The notes beneath the pieces were generated by a model. It saw only the letters and a program-made list of their open reading frames with translations, was not told the origin of the DNA and did no database searches. A stretch of 40,131 nucleotides of DNA from JAFAXD01 sp035472475 (GTDB lineage Bacteria > Pseudomonadota > Alphaproteobacteria > Rhizobiales > Xanthobacteraceae): contig DATIPA010000204.1 of assembly GCA_035472475.1 (NCBI GenBank), forward strand, positions 1 to 40,131. Direction: 5' to 3'. Position numbers and translations under genes: made by a program. Position 1 is the stretch's first letter. Every line of letters starts with the position of its first letter. Positions 24,141-32,079 of the stretch are shown piece by piece.

Positions 24141-25151
24141 ATGTCGGTTTGGCCAACCATCGAGCGGTTCATCGCGGAGCACGGCGCTGCCGTGCTGGTG
24201 ACGCTTGCCGATGCGCAAGGCTCGAGCCCGCGCGAGCCGGGAGCCCGCATGGTGGTGCGGCCTGACGGCGCCTTCTCCGGAACGATCGGCGGCGGAGCGT
24301 TGGAATGGACTGCCCTCGCCGAGGCCCAGTCGATGCTGGCGCGCGGCGAGGACTTTCGCCGGCTCAGCAAGGCGCTCGGGCCCGATCTTGGCCAGTGCTG
24401 CGGCGGCCGCGTGGTCGTGACCTTGGAGCGCTTCGACGCGCGCGACCGCGAGAACGTCGAGGTACTGGCGCAGGCCGAGCGCGCCGGTGCCATTGTGACC
24501 GTGGCCGTCGCGTGCAGCGGGCGGCTGGCGCGACACCTTGCGGCGCCGAACGAACCGACGGCGCGCGGCGACGCACTCTACACCAAGCTGCGCGACGGCC
24601 GAATTGTTGAACGCTTCGGTCAGCACGTCACGTCGCTCTATCTGTTCGGTGCCGGTCATGTCGGTCGTGCACTGGTTTTGGCGCTCGCGCCGCTGCCGTT
24701 CGCGGTGACCTGGTTCGATCCGCGGCCGGGCGCGTTTCCTGCGCACATCCCTGGCAACGTAACCTGTGTCAGTGAAGTCAACCCGGCGGATGCCTTGTCG
24801 CGCGCGCCCGCCGAAGCGTTCGTCACCATCATGACGCATAGCCACGCGCTTGATCTCGATCTCGTGGCCGCCGCGCTCAAGTCGCGGCGATTCCCGTACG
24901 TGGGGCTGATCGGCAGCGCGACCAAGCGCGCACGCTTTGTCAGCACGCTCGCCAAGCTCGGTGTGGCGAGGGCGGACATCGATCGCCTGGTCTGTCCAAT
25001 CGGGCTGTGCGAGATCCAGGACAAGGCTCCGCCCGCGATCGCCGCCTCGATCGTTGCGCAGCTTCTGATCGTACGCGAACGCGGGGTCCTGCCGTTGGCG
25101 GGAAACGATCGCGCCCCGTCGCAGCGGACGAGCAGCAAGCATCATGCTTGA
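24141..25151 (+). CDS. xdhC: XdhC, molybdenum-cofactor chaperone for xanthine dehydrogenase, 336 aa
   Basis: XdhC binds the molybdenum cofactor, promotes its sulfuration and inserts it into XdhB. The N-terminal domain has 'LVTLADAQGSSPREPGARMVV', 'FSGTIGGGALEW' and 'LGQCCGGRVVVTLE', the XdhC/CoxI signature with the cysteine pair expected to hold the cofactor. The C-terminal Rossmann-like domain has 'LYLFGAGHVGRALVLAL' and 'VGLIGSATKRARFV', then 'CPIGL' and 'PPAIAASIVAQLL'. It begins 4 bases after xdhB. Its last 8 bases overlap the start of the ABC ATPase gene, tying enzyme maturation and transport into one operon. Confidence 0.95.
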   Translation: MSVWPTIERFIAEHGAAVLVTLADAQGSSPREPGARMVVRPDGAFSGTIGGGALEWTALAEAQSMLARGEDFRRLSKALGPDLGQCCGGRVVVTLERFDARDRENVEVLAQAERAGAIVTVAVACSGRLARHLAAPNEPTARGDALYTKLRDGRIVERFGQHVTSLYLFGAGHVGRALVLALAPLPFAVTWFDPRPGAFPAHIPGNVTCVSEVNPADALSRAPAEAFVTIMTHSHALDLDLVAAALKSRRFPYVGLIGSATKRARFVSTLAKLGVARADIDRLVCPIGLCEIQDKAPPAIAASIVAQLLIVRERGVLPLAGNDRAPSQRTSSKHHA

Positions 25152-26703
25152 TCAGATGCAGACGCCGGCCGCGCAACCGCTCCTGCAGGCAATCGGTATC
25201 ACCAAGCTCTACGGGACGTTTGTCGCCAACGACCACATCGACCTTGACCTTCATCCGGCGCAAATTCACGCCCTGCTGGGCGAGAATGGGGCCGGCAAAT
25301 CGACCTTCGTCAAGATCGCTTACGGTCTCATTCAGCCCAACGCCGGCGAATTGCGCTGGCTTGGTCGCAAGACCGTACTGGCCGGACCCGCGCAGGCGCG
25401 CGCGCTCGGCATCGGCATGGTGTTTCAGCATTTCTCGCTGTTCGAGAATCTGACCGTCGCCGAGAACATCGCGCTCGGGCTGCCTCCCGACGAATCCTTT
25501 GCCAAGGTTTCTGCCGGAATTGCCGAGATTTCCCGCCGCTACGGGCTGCCGCTCGAGCCGCGCCGGGACGTGTGGCGGCTTTCGGTCGGGGAGCGTCAGC
25601 GCATCGAGATCGTGCGCGCGCTCATGCAGAGCCCGAGGCTGCTCATTCTCGACGAGCCAACCTCCGTGCTCACGCCGCAGGAAGCCGATCAATTGTTTGT
25701 CGTGCTGGAGAGTCTGAAAGCCGAAGGGCGGGCAATTCTCTATATCAGCCACAAGCTCGATGAGGTGAAGCGCCTGTGCGACACGGCGACGATCCTGCGC
25801 GGCGGCAAGAAGGTTGCGACCTGCGACCCGCGGCGCGAGACCGCGGCCTCTCTTGCTCGCATGATGGTCGGCACCGAGATCGGCGAGGTCAAGAGTGGCG
25901 CCGCCGGTCAAGGCGCGGCGGTGCGTCTTGTGGTGCGTGATCTCTCGCTCGTGCCCGACGACCCGCACGGCATCCGGCTTGACCGGATCCGCCTCGACGT
26001 GCGCGGCGGCGAAATCCTCGGCATCGCGGGCGTTGCCGGCAACGGGCAGGACGAGCTGTTCGCCGCTCTGTCCGGCGAACGGCTGGCCGACAGCGACGGC
26101 GATATTGTCATCGACGGTCACGCGGCCGGGCGCCTGTCGATCACGAAGCGCCGGCGCCTCGGCGCGGCCTTTGTCCCCGAGGAGCGGCTGGGCCATGCCA
26201 CCGCGCCGCGCATGACGCTCTCCGACAATGCACTGCTGACCGGTCACGCGGTCGGGATGACGCACGACGGATTTATCGATCGGACGGCGGCGTTGAACGT
26301 GGTCGATCGCGCGACCAAGACGTTCGATATCCGCAAGGCGAAGCGCGACCCGGAGGCCGTGAGCCTGTCGGGCGGCAACCTGCAGAAATTCGTCGTCGGT
26401 CGCGAGATTCTGCGCGAGCCGGGCGTACTGGTGGTCAGCCAACCGACCTGGGGGGTCGATGCCGGCGCCGCCGCGGTCATTCGACAGGCCCTGATAGATC
26501 TCGCCGCCCGCGGCGCGGCCGTACTGGTGATCAGCCAGGATCTCGACGAACTCCTGGAAATCACCGACCGCATCGCCGTCGTGTTCACGGGCCGGCTCTC
26601 GCCCGCGATCGATTCCAAAGCTGCCGATCGCGAACACCTTGGGTTGCTGATGGGCGGCAGCACGGCGCAAGCGCAGGAACTAGGTCATGCGGTTGGTGCT
26701 TGA
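25144..26703 (+). CDS. ABC importer ATPase, BMP/nucleoside-type, two ATPase domains, 519 aa
   Basis: This is a tandem-domain ATPase of the simple-sugar/nucleoside importer class (YufO, NupA-like). Domain 1 has Walker A GENGAGKST, 'FQHFSLFENLTVAENIALG' (Q-loop), the signature 'RLSVGERQRIEI' and Walker B 'LLILDEPTS'. Domain 2 begins with a degenerate Walker A ('GVAGNGQDEL'), then 'LSGGNLQKFVVGREI' and 'VLVVSQPTWGVD'; the last replaces the usual DEPT with SQPT. Such asymmetry is normal in this family. ATG at 25144 overlaps xdhC by 8 bases; ATG at 25156 is an alternative. With the two permeases and the BMP receptor downstream it forms a complete importer, most plausibly for purine bases or nucleosides. 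Confidence 0.95.
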   Translation: MLDQMQTPAAQPLLQAIGITKLYGTFVANDHIDLDLHPAQIHALLGENGAGKSTFVKIAYGLIQPNAGELRWLGRKTVLAGPAQARALGIGMVFQHFSLFENLTVAENIALGLPPDESFAKVSAGIAEISRRYGLPLEPRRDVWRLSVGERQRIEIVRALMQSPRLLILDEPTSVLTPQEADQLFVVLESLKAEGRAILYISHKLDEVKRLCDTATILRGGKKVATCDPRRETAASLARMMVGTEIGEVKSGAAGQGAAVRLVVRDLSLVPDDPHGIRLDRIRLDVRGGEILGIAGVAGNGQDELFAALSGERLADSDGDIVIDGHAAGRLSITKRRRLGAAFVPEERLGHATAPRMTLSDNALLTGHAVGMTHDGFIDRTAALNVVDRATKTFDIRKAKRDPEAVSLSGGNLQKFVVGREILREPGVLVVSQPTWGVDAGAAAVIRQALIDLAARGAAVLVISQDLDELLEITDRIAVVFTGRLSPAIDSKAADREHLGLLMGGSTAQAQELGHAVGA

Positions 26704-27775
26704 GCCGCGCGCCGAGCGGTCTGTCGCGGCGGCCATTGCGTCGCCGCTGATTGCGGTCGGCCTGACGCTTCTGGTCATGAGTGTCTTGTTCGCGCTGCTC
26801 GGAAAAAACCCGCTCAATGCGCTCGCCGTCTATTTTCTGCACCCGCTGACCGACTCCTACTCGTTGCAAGAGACCGCCGTGAAGGCGACTCCGCTGGTGA
26901 TGATCGCGATCGGGCTGTCGCTCTGCTATCTGGCCAATGTCTGGAACATCGGCGCCGAAGGCCAGTTCGTCATCGGCGCCATCGCCGGCAGCTACATCGC
27001 CGTCAAAACCCAGGGCACCGACGCCGGCGCCTGGGTGTTACCCGCGATGCTGCTGCTTGGGGCGGTGGCGGGCGCGCTTTATGCCCTGCTTCCCGCGATC
27101 GGCAAGGTGCGCTTCGGCGCGAGCGAGATTCTCACCAGCCTGATGCTGGTCTACGTGGCGGACCTCCTGCTCGATTATCTGGTGCGTGGGCCATGGCGCG
27201 ATCCGCATGGGTACAACTTTCCGACCACCGCGGAGTTCGACCCGGTGGCGACCGTGCCAACCCTGATCGAAGGCAGCCGCCTTCACATTGGAGCGCTGAT
27301 CGCGCTGCTCGTGGTGGCGATTGCCTGGACCGTTCTGGGACGCACCATCAAGGGGTTTGAGATTCGGGTCGTCGGGGCCGCCCCCAAGGCGGCACGCTTC
27401 GCGGGATTCAATTCGGACCACCTGGTGCTGCTCACATTTGCGGTCTCAGGCGCGCTGGCTGGACTTGCCGGCATCATCGAGGTCGCGGGCCCGGTCGGCC
27501 ACCTGCAACCGGGCTTCTCACCCGGGTACGGGTTCACCGCGATCATCGTCGCGTTTCTGGGTCGGCTCAATCCAATCGGGATTCTGATCGCCGGGCTGTT
27601 CCTGGCACTCACCTTCATCGGCGGCGAGCAGGCGCAGATCTCGCTCAAGGTGCCGCTCGATCTGACCAAGGTGTTCCAGGGCATTCTCCTGTTCTTTGTT
27701 TTGGCGTGCGATTCGCTCATTCTCTATCGCATCCGCATCCTAACCTCGCGCAGGGCTGCCGATGGGGTTGCTTGA
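26687..27775 (+). CDS. ABC importer permease 1, BMP/nucleoside-type, 362 aa
   Basis: This is an integral membrane permease of the BPD_transp_2 family (NupB/YufP-like). About ten hydrophobic helices are visible, with the family motifs 'LANVWNIGAEGQFVIGAIAGSYIAV', 'FGASEILTSLMLVYVADLLLDYL', 'IKGFEIRVVGAAPKAARFAGF' and 'GFTAIIVAFLGRLNPIGILIAGLFLALTFIGGEQAQ'. ATG at 26687 is preceded by AGGAAC and overlaps the ATPase gene by 17 bases; its own end overlaps permease 2 by 14 bases. These chained overlaps suggest coupled translation of ATPase and the two permeases in equal amounts. Confidence 0.95.
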   Translation: MRLVLEPRAERSVAAAIASPLIAVGLTLLVMSVLFALLGKNPLNALAVYFLHPLTDSYSLQETAVKATPLVMIAIGLSLCYLANVWNIGAEGQFVIGAIAGSYIAVKTQGTDAGAWVLPAMLLLGAVAGALYALLPAIGKVRFGASEILTSLMLVYVADLLLDYLVRGPWRDPHGYNFPTTAEFDPVATVPTLIEGSRLHIGALIALLVVAIAWTVLGRTIKGFEIRVVGAAPKAARFAGFNSDHLVLLTFAVSGALAGLAGIIEVAGPVGHLQPGFSPGYGFTAIIVAFLGRLNPIGILIAGLFLALTFIGGEQAQISLKVPLDLTKVFQGILLFFVLACDSLILYRIRILTSRRAADGVA

Positions 27776-28682
27776 AGCCATCATCCTATCGGTGATCGCC
27801 GCCTCGACGCCGCTGCTGCTGGCGGCCTCCGGCGAACTCGTGGTCGAGCGCGCCGGCGTGCTCAACCTTGGCGTCGAAGGCATGATGATCATGGGAGCGG
27901 CGTGCGGCTTCGCCGCCGCCTACCTCACGGAATCAACTTTGCTCGGAACGCTTGCCGGCATCCTGGCCGGAATGCTGATGGCGGCGGTGTTTGCAGCGCT
28001 TACGCTCGGACTCGCCGTCAACCAGGTGGCCACGGGCCTGGCACTGACGATCTTCGGGCTTGGTCTATCCGGTCTGATCGGCGCCGGCTTTGTAGGTCAG
28101 AAGATCACCCCGGCGCCGCAGCTGTTCATTCCGGTCTTGACCGATCTGCCATTCATTGGACGCATCCTGTTCGGGCAGGACGCGTTTGTTTATGCCTCGA
28201 TCGTTCTGGTCGCCGGCATCTGGTGGTTTCTCTATTCCACGCGACGCGGGCTGGTGCTGCGCGCCATCGGCGACAATCACGGCTCCGCGCACGCGCTTGG
28301 CTATCCGGTGCTCTGGTTGCGTACCCTCGCGGTGCTGTTCGGTGGGGCCTGCGCCGGCCTTGCCGGCGCCTATCTGTCGCTTGCCTACACGCCATTCTTC
28401 ATCGCCGGCATGACCGCCGGCCGCGGCTGGATTGCGCTCGCGCTGGTCGTGTTTGCGTCCTGGCGGCCTGGGCGGCTCGCGGCCGGCGCCTATCTGTTCG
28501 GGGCGGTCACCATCCTGCAGCTGCACGCACAGGGGGCAGGCCTTGGCATTCCGCCGCAGTTGATGTCATCGTTGCCTTATCTGGCGACCATCATCGTACT
28601 GGTCATCATTTCACGCGTGCGCGGCGCCGCCGGGTCGGCCGCGCCTGCGTCGCTTGGTCTGGCATTCGTGCCGGATCGTTGA
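27762..28682 (+). CDS. ABC importer permease 2, BMP/nucleoside-type, 306 aa
   Basis: This is the second membrane permease (NupC/YufQ-like). Family features are 'ASTPLLLAASGELVVERAGVLNLGVEGMMIMGAACGF', 'AVNQVATGLALTIFGLGLSGLIG', 'GLVLRAIGDNHGSAHALGYPV' and 'YTPFFIAGMTAGRGWIALALVVFASWRPGR'. It pairs with permease 1 as a heterodimer in this class. ATG at 27762 has AGGGCTGCCG upstream and overlaps permease 1 by 14 bases. The 134 bases after it, before the BMP receptor gene, contain an intergenic palindromic repeat and may carry a separate promoter that raises receptor expression. Confidence 0.95.
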   Translation: MGLLEAIILSVIAASTPLLLAASGELVVERAGVLNLGVEGMMIMGAACGFAAAYLTESTLLGTLAGILAGMLMAAVFAALTLGLAVNQVATGLALTIFGLGLSGLIGAGFVGQKITPAPQLFIPVLTDLPFIGRILFGQDAFVYASIVLVAGIWWFLYSTRRGLVLRAIGDNHGSAHALGYPVLWLRTLAVLFGGACAGLAGAYLSLAYTPFFIAGMTAGRGWIALALVVFASWRPGRLAAGAYLFGAVTILQLHAQGAGLGIPPQLMSSLPYLATIIVLVIISRVRGAAGSAAPASLGLAFVPDR

Positions 28683-28744
28683 AAATCACGAGGACGCGCG
28701 GGACGGCGGCGCGCCTTTGGTGAATAATGAGCCGCCGGCATGTT

Positions 28745-28770
28745 CCGGAAAAGTGGTCACCGGTTTTCCG
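28745..28770. repeat. Hyphomicrobiales-type intergenic palindrome before the BMP receptor gene
   Basis: CGGAAAA (28746-28752) and TTTTCCG (28764-28770) form a perfect 7-base inverted repeat, with GGT/ACC pairing inside the 11-base spacer. The surrounding sequence (TTCCGGAAAAGTGG... then TTTTCCGACAAGAA) matches my recollection of a short palindromic repeat dispersed between genes in Bradyrhizobium and relatives. It lies 46 bases before the receptor start codon. In an mRNA it would be a stable hairpin between permease 2 and the receptor. Confidence 0.6.
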
Positions 28771-28816
28771 ACAAGAACGTGCTGAATAGAGTTTCGCGCA
28801 CAACGGAGTGCAACCC

Positions 28817-29884
28817 ATGAGGAAGTTCACGCTCGCCGCCGCGCTCTTGCTGGCGCTCGGCACCCAGGCTGCCGCCCAGGAGAAGCTGAAGGTCGGATAC
28901 ATTTACGTCGGGCCGATCGGCGACTTCGGCTGGAGCTATCAGCATGACGTGGGCCGCCAGGCTCTGGTCAAGGCGCTCGGCGACAAGGTCGAGACGACCT
29001 ATCTTGAAAACGTCAGCGAAGGTCCGGACGCCGAACGCTCAATCGAGCAGCTGGCCCGCTCCGGCCACAAGCTGATCTTCACCACGTCGTTCGGATTCAT
29101 GGACGCGACCGTCAAGGTCGCGAAGAAATACCCGAACCTCTTTTTCGAACACGCCACTGGCTATAAGCGTGAAAAGAACCTGGCGACCTACTCGGGGCGC
29201 TTCTACGAGGGCCGCTACATCCAAGGCGTGATCGCCGCCAAGATGTCCAAGTCCGGCGTGATGGGCTACATCGGCTCGGTGCCGATCCCGGAAGTGATCT
29301 CCGGCATCAACGCCACCATGTTGGGCGCGCAGACGATCAATCCGAACATCAAGGTCAAGATCATCTGGGTCGGCGAATGGTTCAATCCCGGCAAGGAGGC
29401 TGACGCCGCCAAGGCGCTGATCGACCAAGGTGCCGACGTGATCATGCAGCATACCGACAGCGCGGCCGCGGTCGAGACCGCCGCCAAGCGCGGCATTCCG
29501 GCGTTTGGGCAGGACTCGGACATGATCAAGTTCGGTCCGAAGACGCAGTTGACCGCCATCATCGACAATTGGGGACCGTACTACATCGATCGCGCCAAGC
29601 TGGTGCTCGACGGCAAGTGGACCTCGACCGACACCTGGGGTGGGCTCAACTCGAAGATGGTTGTGATGGCGCCCTACACCAACATGCCCGACGACGTGAA
29701 GAAACTGGCGCAGGACACCGAAGCTGCGATCGCGGCCGGCACGCTGCACCCGTTCAAGTGTCCCGTCGTCGCTCAGGACGGCAAGACGGTCGAGTGCAAG
29801 GGCGGCGCCAACCTGGATGACGGTCAGATCCTGGGGATGAACTATTACGTCAAGGGCGTCGACGACAAGGTGCCGGGAAAATAG
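28817..29884 (+). CDS. BMP-family substrate-binding protein of the purine/nucleoside importer, 355 aa
   Basis: This is a periplasmic receptor of the basic membrane protein (BMP/Med, PnrA-like) family. The signal peptide is residues 1-20 (MRKFTLAAALLLALGTQAAA). The mature part shows 'LKVGYIYVGPIGDFGWSYQHDVGRQAL', 'GHKLIFTTSFGFMDATVKVAKKYPNLFFEHATGY', 'YEGRYIQGVIAAKMSKSGVMGYIG', 'GADVIMQHTDSAAAV' and 'PAFGQDSDM', all typical of the family, which binds nucleosides or purine-like ligands. ATG at 28817 is chosen because GGAG lies 8 bases upstream; a GTG nine bases earlier overlaps that site. Together with xdhABC this suggests uptake of a purine that is then oxidised. Confidence 0.95.
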   Translation: MRKFTLAAALLLALGTQAAAQEKLKVGYIYVGPIGDFGWSYQHDVGRQALVKALGDKVETTYLENVSEGPDAERSIEQLARSGHKLIFTTSFGFMDATVKVAKKYPNLFFEHATGYKREKNLATYSGRFYEGRYIQGVIAAKMSKSGVMGYIGSVPIPEVISGINATMLGAQTINPNIKVKIIWVGEWFNPGKEADAAKALIDQGADVIMQHTDSAAAVETAAKRGIPAFGQDSDMIKFGPKTQLTAIIDNWGPYYIDRAKLVLDGKWTSTDTWGGLNSKMVVMAPYTNMPDDVKKLAQDTEAAIAAGTLHPFKCPVVAQDGKTVECKGGANLDDGQILGMNYYVKGVDDKVPGK

Positions 29885-29944
29885 CGGCCGGGCGATCCGC
29901 AGCTCAATCGAACCGCAGTGGCCTCCTCATCCCGACGGGGGCCA

Positions 29945-29979
29945 CCCCGCTTCGTTCACAAATTATGAACGCAGCGGGG
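29945..29979 (+). terminator. Strong hairpin after the BMP receptor gene, candidate terminator
   Basis: CCCCGC (29945-29950) pairs with GCGGGG (29974-29979) and CGTTCA (29953-29958) with TGAACG (29966-29971), separated by a TT/CA internal loop and a 7-base apical loop. The hairpin lies 61 bases after the stop of the receptor gene. The following CAAGATTTG is only mildly T-rich, so intrinsic termination would be weak. It may instead protect the 3' end of the transcript. Confidence 0.5.
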
Positions 29980-30067
29980 CAAGATTTGCATGGTTTGGCC
30001 ATAAATTCATCATCGTTTGAAAGTTTGAAGGAGATACCAGTCGGACGGAAATGGGGCGACGACGGGG

Positions 30068-30772
30068 ATGGGGCGGGCAATCGGAATCAAAGTCTTTCGC
30101 GTCTTCTTGTGCCTTATTGGCGTAGGCGTTGCCGGAGCCGCGTGCCTCACGGTCGGCTGGGCCACCGGCGAATTCCTGCACGTGAAGCTGTCGCATCCGG
30201 AAAAAGCAACCACGCAAGCCATCGCGCAGCGGTTTCCTGAGTCCCGCAATCAGCTTAACAACTCGCGTCCGGGAACCCTGATGGCTGGGCTGATGCAAGC
30301 CAAGCAGCAGCAGATCGCGCTGTTTACACCTGACCCGTCGGTTCCCGCCGACGCCGCGCGCTTGAGCGAGGGGCCGGTACAAGTGGCGCTGGGCAACACG
30401 TTTGGACCGGATTGGCCACAGCCACAAGCCAAGCCGACCGTGACGGCGGCTCGGCACGCACGGCCGAACGCCCTGCTCGACGACTCCCAGATCGCCAGCA
30501 TCAAGCAGCGTTTGAGCCTCACGCCAAGTCAAGAGCGGATGTGGCCGGCGGTTGAAGCGGAGCTGCGCAGGCTTGCGTATGCGCCGGAGCCGCAGCAGCC
30601 GCACCAGAAGGACGCCAGGCCGAAGCCGCCAACGACCTTCGAGCTGAGCGGCGCCGACCTGGAACGCCTCAACAAGGCGGCCAAACCGCTGATTCTGAGC
30701 TTCAGGGATGACCAGAAAGACGAGCTGCGGACAATGGCCCGCATCACCGGGCTCGAGAAGTTCGCGCCGTAA
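30068..30772 (+). CDS. Hypothetical membrane-anchored periplasmic protein with LTxxQ-like motif, 234 aa
   Basis: I cannot assign a function. Residues 1-37 carry one hydrophobic segment ('VFLCLIGVGVAGAACLTVGWATGEFL'), either an uncleaved anchor or a signal peptide. The middle is Gln/Pro/Ala-rich and looks disordered. A helical segment near 140-165 reads 'IASIKQRLSLTPSQERMWPAVEAELRRLAY', similar to the LTxxQ motif of Spy/CpxP-like periplasmic proteins. The C-terminal part ('DLERLNKAAKPLILSFRDDQKDELRTMARITGL') is again helical. A perfect AAGGAGAT is present at 30028-30035, but the in-frame ATG at 30068 is 32 bases further on, while another ATG (30051) opens only a 24-codon frame. An in-frame TGA at 30026-30028 fixes the limit of the frame. 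Confidence 0.75.
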   Translation: MGRAIGIKVFRVFLCLIGVGVAGAACLTVGWATGEFLHVKLSHPEKATTQAIAQRFPESRNQLNNSRPGTLMAGLMQAKQQQIALFTPDPSVPADAARLSEGPVQVALGNTFGPDWPQPQAKPTVTAARHARPNALLDDSQIASIKQRLSLTPSQERMWPAVEAELRRLAYAPEPQQPHQKDARPKPPTTFELSGADLERLNKAAKPLILSFRDDQKDELRTMARITGLEKFAP

Positions 30773-30791
30773 GCGGGGTTAAGCGCAACCA

Positions 30792-30920
30792 CCCCGTCAT
30801 GCCGCGCTCGCAGCCAAGCTTGCGCCGGCTGCGTAAACGTGCCTGCGCGGGCATCCACGTTCTTAACAGACTCCGGAAGCGGGAAGGCGTGGATGGCCGG
30901 GACAGCCCGGCCAAGACGAA
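30792..30920. repeat. Dispersed palindromic repeat (Bradyrhizobium-type) between genes
   Basis: Positions 30792-30920 hold a nested palindrome: outer arms CGTCATG (30795-30801) and an imperfect partner near 30910-30920, CATCCACG (30852-30859) with CGTGGATG (30888-30895), and a tight hairpin GGCCGGG-N4-CCCGGCC (30895-30912). The wording 'GGGCATCCACG ... CGTGGATGGCCGGGACA' matches my recollection of a highly repeated intergenic element in Bradyrhizobium-like genomes. It lies 20 bases after the end of the hypothetical gene, and no protein-coding frame of sensible composition covers it. Confidence 0.6.
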
Positions 30921-31016
30921 CCAAATCGCCTCGTGCCGCGACTCTGTGCACGCGCAGGCAGCCACAATCCAGCTTGAAACCACAGCGTTCCAGTGCCACC
31001 GTTGTGCGCGAAAAAA

Positions 31017-31035
31017 CCGGAACAGCCGATTCCGG
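31017..31035. promoter_or_regulatory. Inverted repeat just before dctP
   Basis: CCGGAA (31017-31022) and TTCCGG (31030-31035) form a 6-base dyad with a 7-base spacer. AACC before it and GGGTT after it extend the pairing with one bulge. It ends 10 bases before the dctP ribosome-binding site (GGGAGGA, 31046-31052). It could be an operator for the dctPQM operon or a hairpin that affects translation. Only the symmetry is observed. Confidence 0.3.
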
Positions 31036-31058
31036 GTTCGCCATTGGGAGGAATGTCA

Positions 31059-32066
31059 ATGCGCAGATTGCTTTTGGCTGCTGCCGCGGCTGCCGTGTTT
31101 GCCGTGCCGGGCGCCGCGCTCGCCCAGCAACCGATCATCCTCAAGTTCAGTCATGTGGTTTCGCCCGACGCCCCCAAGGGCAAGGCGTCGCTCAAATTCA
31201 AGGAGCTCGCCGAGGCCTATACCAATGGCAAGGTGAAGGTCGAGGTCTATCCCAACTCCTCGCTTTACAAGGACAAGGAGGAATTGGAGGCGCTGCAGCT
31301 CGGCTCGGTCCAGATGCTCGCGCCGTCGATCTCCAAATTCGGGCCGCTCGGGGTCAAGGAATTCGACGTCTTTGATCTGCCGTTCCTGATGAGCGACGAG
31401 GCGCGTGCCCGTCAGATGTACGCCAGCCCGATGATGGCGGAGCTCAACAAGAAGCTCGAGGCCAAAGGCGTTCTGCCGCTCTACTACTGGGACAACGGCG
31501 CCCACGTCTATACCTGCAACAAGCCGCTGATCATGCCCGACGATTTCAAGGGCCTGAAAATGCGCATCCAAGGCTCCAAGGTGCTCGATGCCGCCACGCG
31601 CGAGCTCGGCGCGCTCCCGCAGATCATGGCGTTCTCCGAACTCTACCAGGCGCTGCAAACCGGCGTCGTCGACGGCGAGGACAACGTGCCGTCGAACATC
31701 CTGACTCAGCGGTTCTACGAGGTGCAGAAATATCTGACCGTCTCGTACCACGGGCGGCTGACCTACGCCCTGATCGTGAACAAGAAGTTCTGGGACGGGC
31801 TGCCCGAGGATGTGCGCGCTCCGTTGGCGAAGGCCGCCAAGGAGTCGACGGACTTCTTCAACGAGACCGCCGCCAAGGACAACGCCGACGCACTCGAGAA
31901 GATCAAGGCGTCCGGCAAGCTGCAGTTCCATGTGCTCACCGACGCTGAGCGCAAGGCCTGGATCGCCAAGCTGATGCCGGTTCACACCGAGATGCAGAGC
32001 CGCTTCGGCAAGGACTTCATCGAAAAGATCTACAAGGCCTCGGGCTTCACGCCGCCGTCAAGCTGA
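31059..32066 (+). CDS. dctP: TRAP transporter solute-binding protein DctP, 335 aa
   Basis: This is the periplasmic receptor of a second TRAP system. The signal peptide is about residues 1-23 ('RRLLLAAAAAAVFAVPGAALAQ'). The protein is close to classical C4-dicarboxylate-type DctP receptors: 'LKFSHVVSPDAPKGKASLKFKELAEA', 'VEVYPNSSLYKDKEELEALQLGSVQM', 'FDLPFLMSD', 'KMRIQGSKVLDAATRELGALPQIMAFSELYQALQTGVVDGEDN'. The arginine in 'KMRIQGS' should contact a ligand carboxylate. I chose ATG at 31059 because GGGAGGA then lies 6 bases upstream; ATG at 31053 abuts that site. It is followed directly by dctQ and dctM. The true ligand could be a C4-dicarboxylate or another organic acid. Confidence 0.95.
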   Translation: MRRLLLAAAAAAVFAVPGAALAQQPIILKFSHVVSPDAPKGKASLKFKELAEAYTNGKVKVEVYPNSSLYKDKEELEALQLGSVQMLAPSISKFGPLGVKEFDVFDLPFLMSDEARARQMYASPMMAELNKKLEAKGVLPLYYWDNGAHVYTCNKPLIMPDDFKGLKMRIQGSKVLDAATRELGALPQIMAFSELYQALQTGVVDGEDNVPSNILTQRFYEVQKYLTVSYHGRLTYALIVNKKFWDGLPEDVRAPLAKAAKESTDFFNETAAKDNADALEKIKASGKLQFHVLTDAERKAWIAKLMPVHTEMQSRFGKDFIEKIYKASGFTPPSS

Positions 32067-32079
32067 GCGATTTCCGGTC

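Noticed and set aside
24940..26670. Minus-strand 576-codon frame opposite the ABC ATPase gene
   Set aside because: The plus strand encodes a complete tandem ABC ATPase with all motifs; the minus frame has no recognisable domain.
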